Of a stretch of 52,762 nucleotides of DNA, positions 50,896 to 52,762 are shown one piece after another. The position numbers were made by a program, and so were the translations under genes. The first letter of the stretch is position 1. Each line of letters opens with the position of its first letter. Source of the DNA: JBEIHX01 sp040381075 (lineage in GTDB: Bacteria > Pseudomonadota > Alphaproteobacteria > Caulobacterales > Aquidulcibacteraceae); the NCBI GenBank assembly GCA_040381075.1, contig JBEIHX010000026.1, positions 1-52,762 on the forward strand. The letters run 5' to 3'. Below the pieces are notes generated by a model. That model saw only the letters and a program-made list of their open reading frames with translations. It was not told where the DNA came from and did not search any database.

Positions 50896-52563
50896 ATGAA
50901 AGAAACGGGCTGGATCATCATCGCGCTCGCCCCGGCGGCGGATGCGGCGGGCAGGCCTTCCTACGAGGTCGCCGCCCAGCGCATGCGCGGATGGCGTCGT
51001 GATGGACCAGCCTTCCAGGCGCCCGGGATGCAGGCAATGCTGGACGTTCCGTCGCCGGATGAGGCGGGGGCGTCGCCCCGGCATGCGCCTGTGCCCCATG
51101 CGCCTGTGCCCCATGCGCCTGTGCCCGGCGCGCCGGCGAAGTCCCTGCGCGCCGCGATCAGCGCCTATGCCGGCGGCGACCCTCTGTGTTCCTTCGGCCA
51201 GAACGAAGATGTCGCGGAGTTTCTCGCTGCAGACGGACCGCCTGCGCGCCCGGGCGCTGCCTGCGTCTGTCTGCGCCGGCTGGCCGAACGTCTGCTCGAC
51301 CCGCTGCCGGTGGGTGCTTATGATCTCGACGTGCTGCGGACCTATCTCAATCTGCCGCGCCGCGGCGAGACTTCGCAGGGCCGCGCTGACACGATCGCCG
51401 ACCTGGTCGAGCAGGTCCTCGCACCGTTGATCCTGGCCCAAAACCTCGCATCCTGGGAGCGCCTCGTCGACTTCACGCGCGAGACGTGGCATCCCGCCTG
51501 CCTGCCTTTCGGGCCCTTCAAGGGCCGTCGGGTCGCTGACGCCCGCTTCGACGCCGATCTGCTTGACTGGCTGCGCCGGCTCGCCGCCGGCTCCAGCGGC
51601 CGCGGCGCCGCCATGGCGCAATGGCACCTCGCACGCCTTGATCGGTCTGCCGCCGGCCATGGCGTCGCCCCTCCTGGCGGGCAGGCCGGCCCCGGCGAGT
51701 CGCCTGAACCGTCGCCCCACGCCGCCCCCGCCGGGCTGGCGGTCCGGCGCGACCCAGGGTCTGCGCGCCTGCGCGAGGCCATCGAGCGGGCGCGCATGCG
51801 TCTTTCGGCCCTCGAGGCTGAACTCATGGCGCTGCGCTGGGACATCCAGGCCGCCACCGCCGCCGTCTACCGCCTCGTCGCGCCCTGGCACCGGCGCAGA
51901 GACCGCCTGCGCCTTGCTGTCGATTACCGTCGCCGATTTCTGGATGCCCTGTTCGCCGGAGGCGAGAAGCGCGCCCAGCAACAGGCGCGCGAGTACGCAA
52001 CCCGCCGTGACCGTCTTGACAGGGAGTATGACCAGGCAGACCGGGAGGCGGCGGGAAAACAGGAGATGAGCGAGGACCAGCGGGTCGAGCTTGAAAGCAT
52101 TTTCAAGTCGCTGGTCAGACTTCACCACCCGGACAGGCACGTCGCCGATCCGGAACGCCACGCCGCCATGACGCGCTTGCTGCAGGTCGTCAACGCAGCC
52201 CGCGATTGCGGCGATCTCGCCCTGCTGCGCGAGATCGCCGCCGACACGCCGGGTTTCATGGAGCGCCAGGGCTGGGGCCGCCTCGACGTGGCCGAGCGCG
52301 ACGTGGAGGACGATCTGGCCGACATTCTGGCCAGTCTTCAGACCCAGATCCTCGAACGCCTCGAGGCGGTAGCGGCCCTGCGCAAAAGTGAGGACCACGC
52401 GTTTGCCCTGGCCTGCAGACAGGATCCCGACCGGCTGACGCGGGCTGCGGAGCAGAGCCGGCGCTCCTTGGCCGAGGAGATCGATCGCCTGGAAGCCGAG
52501 GCTGCCGCCCTCGAGGAGGAAATTGCTGCGCTGACTGGGGCGCAGAGCGCGATTGCAGCCTAG
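50896..52563 (+). CDS. J-domain protein with a PFGxxKG-type module
   Basis: The protein has about 555 residues. The middle has LPFGPFKGRRVADARFDADLLDWLRRL, like the DUF3820-type module (PFGKYKG). A coiled-coil region (about residues 305-420) precedes a J-domain-like segment SLVRLHHPDRHVADPERHAAMTRLLQVVNAARD, with the HPD motif, close to the C-terminus, followed by a second coiled coil. It would recruit a DnaK-type chaperone. I chose ATG 50896; the ribosome site is weak. An in-frame HAPVP repeat lies at residues about 63-77. The IS-like element begins right after the stop. Confidence 0.78.
   Translation: MKETGWIIIALAPAADAAGRPSYEVAAQRMRGWRRDGPAFQAPGMQAMLDVPSPDEAGASPRHAPVPHAPVPHAPVPGAPAKSLRAAISAYAGGDPLCSFGQNEDVAEFLAADGPPARPGAACVCLRRLAERLLDPLPVGAYDLDVLRTYLNLPRRGETSQGRADTIADLVEQVLAPLILAQNLASWERLVDFTRETWHPACLPFGPFKGRRVADARFDADLLDWLRRLAAGSSGRGAAMAQWHLARLDRSAAGHGVAPPGGQAGPGESPEPSPHAAPAGLAVRRDPGSARLREAIERARMRLSALEAELMALRWDIQAATAAVYRLVAPWHRRRDRLRLAVDYRRRFLDALFAGGEKRAQQQAREYATRRDRLDREYDQADREAAGKQEMSEDQRVELESIFKSLVRLHHPDRHVADPERHAAMTRLLQVVNAARDCGDLALLREIAADTPGFMERQGWGRLDVAERDVEDDLADILASLQTQILERLEAVAALRKSEDHAFALACRQDPDRLTRAAEQSRRSLAEEIDRLEAEAAALEEEIAALTGAQSAIAA
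51082..51126 (+). repeat. 15-bp in-frame tandem array, three copies
   Basis: CATGCGCCTGTGCCC is repeated three times, encoding HAPVP repeats inside the J-domain protein. The unit keeps the frame. Confidence 0.92.
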
Positions 52564-52762
52564 GAGCCCGTCCACGATTTGAGCATCGAGCAGGACGTGA
52601 ATCGGCTGCTCTGATTCACTCATTGCATGAGCAAAACCTATCGTTCGTGGGATGTGGATCAAGTCTTTCTGTTGCCGCCGTCGGTACAGGATTTCGTCCC
52701 GTCCGAGCATCCGTGCCATTTTGTCCGCGACCTGGTTCGCGACAGCCTGGACCTGTCGGCGA
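52564..52762 (+). mobile_element. Left part of an IS1182-like insertion sequence (cut by the window end)
   Basis: The region right after the J-protein stop holds a short leader (perhaps an end repeat, not provable here) and then a transposase start. Only the left end is seen; the other terminal repeat and any target duplication lie outside. Confidence 0.65.
52627..52762 (+). CDS. IS1182-like transposase, N-terminal fragment
   Basis: The ATG at 52627 opens MSKTYRSWDVDQVFLLPPSV, followed by QDFVPSEHPCHFVRDLVRD. This resembles the IS1182-family transposase N-terminus (KTYRPWxxDQ-LLPPSxxDxVPxxHLxxFV). The gene runs off the window, so only 45 codons are visible. Confidence 0.8.
   Translation, partial: MSKTYRSWDVDQVFLLPPSVQDFVPSEHPCHFVRDLVRDSLDLSA

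Noticed and set aside
50833..52719. 628-residue minus-strand frame
   Set aside because: It is the antisense shadow of the J-domain gene, which has recognisable motifs on the plus strand.

Overview
The window is GC-rich chromosomal DNA from a Gram-negative bacterium. Its TonB-dependent receptor, FixK-type Crp/Fnr regulator, TadG-like pilus protein, MFE-2-like SDR and lipoproteins point to an alphaproteobacterium, perhaps near the Caulobacterales/Hyphomonadaceae or sphingomonads. This placement is inferred from protein families only. No rRNA, tRNA or CRISPR array was seen. The right edge cuts an IS1182-like transposase.

Left edge (130-2231): a TadG-like vWA protein and a MAPEG membrane protein, separated by a tandem-repeat spacer.

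Region A (about 2.4-22.5 kb) is a catabolic island. It holds a five-gene operon (PF10118-like hydrolase, DHAP-dioxygenase-like cupin, Zn-ADH, epoxide-hydrolase-like enzyme, MaoC), a hot-dog hydratase with an MFS transporter, a TetR regulator, a thiolase, two acyl-CoA synthetases, a class II aldolase, a TonB receptor, an MFE-2-like SDR, an enoyl-CoA hydratase, a TauD dioxygenase and a CYP153-like P450. Five intergenic sites share one 16-bp imperfect palindrome (CTGAWCAATTGTTTAG-like). They cover essentially every transcription unit, so the island looks like one regulon of the TetR at 9.2-9.9 kb. The substrate is unknown. The gene set suggests uptake, oxidation, CoA activation and beta-oxidation of a hydrophobic compound such as an alkane- or terpenoid-like molecule.

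Region B (about 22.5-49.3 kb) is a hypoxia/dormancy-type stress island. It holds a FixK-type regulator, host-attachment-like protein, L,D-transpeptidase, Hsp20, ClpP-like membrane protease, two tandem-domain universal stress proteins, an HPF/cold-shock fusion, cyclopropane fatty acid synthase, Acg-type nitroreductase with MarR, BON and CBS proteins, an overlapping hydrolase/phosphoribosyltransferase/erythromycin-esterase trio, a PH-domain protein and a short class II ribonucleotide reductase. I find twelve TTG(A/C)-N6-(T/G)CAA or near-match boxes in its promoters, many placed so that class II activation would start transcription 15-45 nt before the chosen start codon. The gene content parallels the DosR dormancy regulon of Mycobacterium tuberculosis, but the inferred control is of FNR/FixK type. 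Embedded in it is a FAD-oxidoreductase/GtrA/GT-C operon, probably for polyprenyl-linked sugar transfer, with no visible box.

Right edge (49.3-52.8 kb): a TraB/GumN protein, a J-domain protein with a PFGxxKG-type module, and the start of an IS1182-like transposase.

Throughout the window, intergenic spacers and a few coding regions carry short tandem arrays of 6-18-bp units. Each array has its own unit sequence, and several lie between convergent gene ends.
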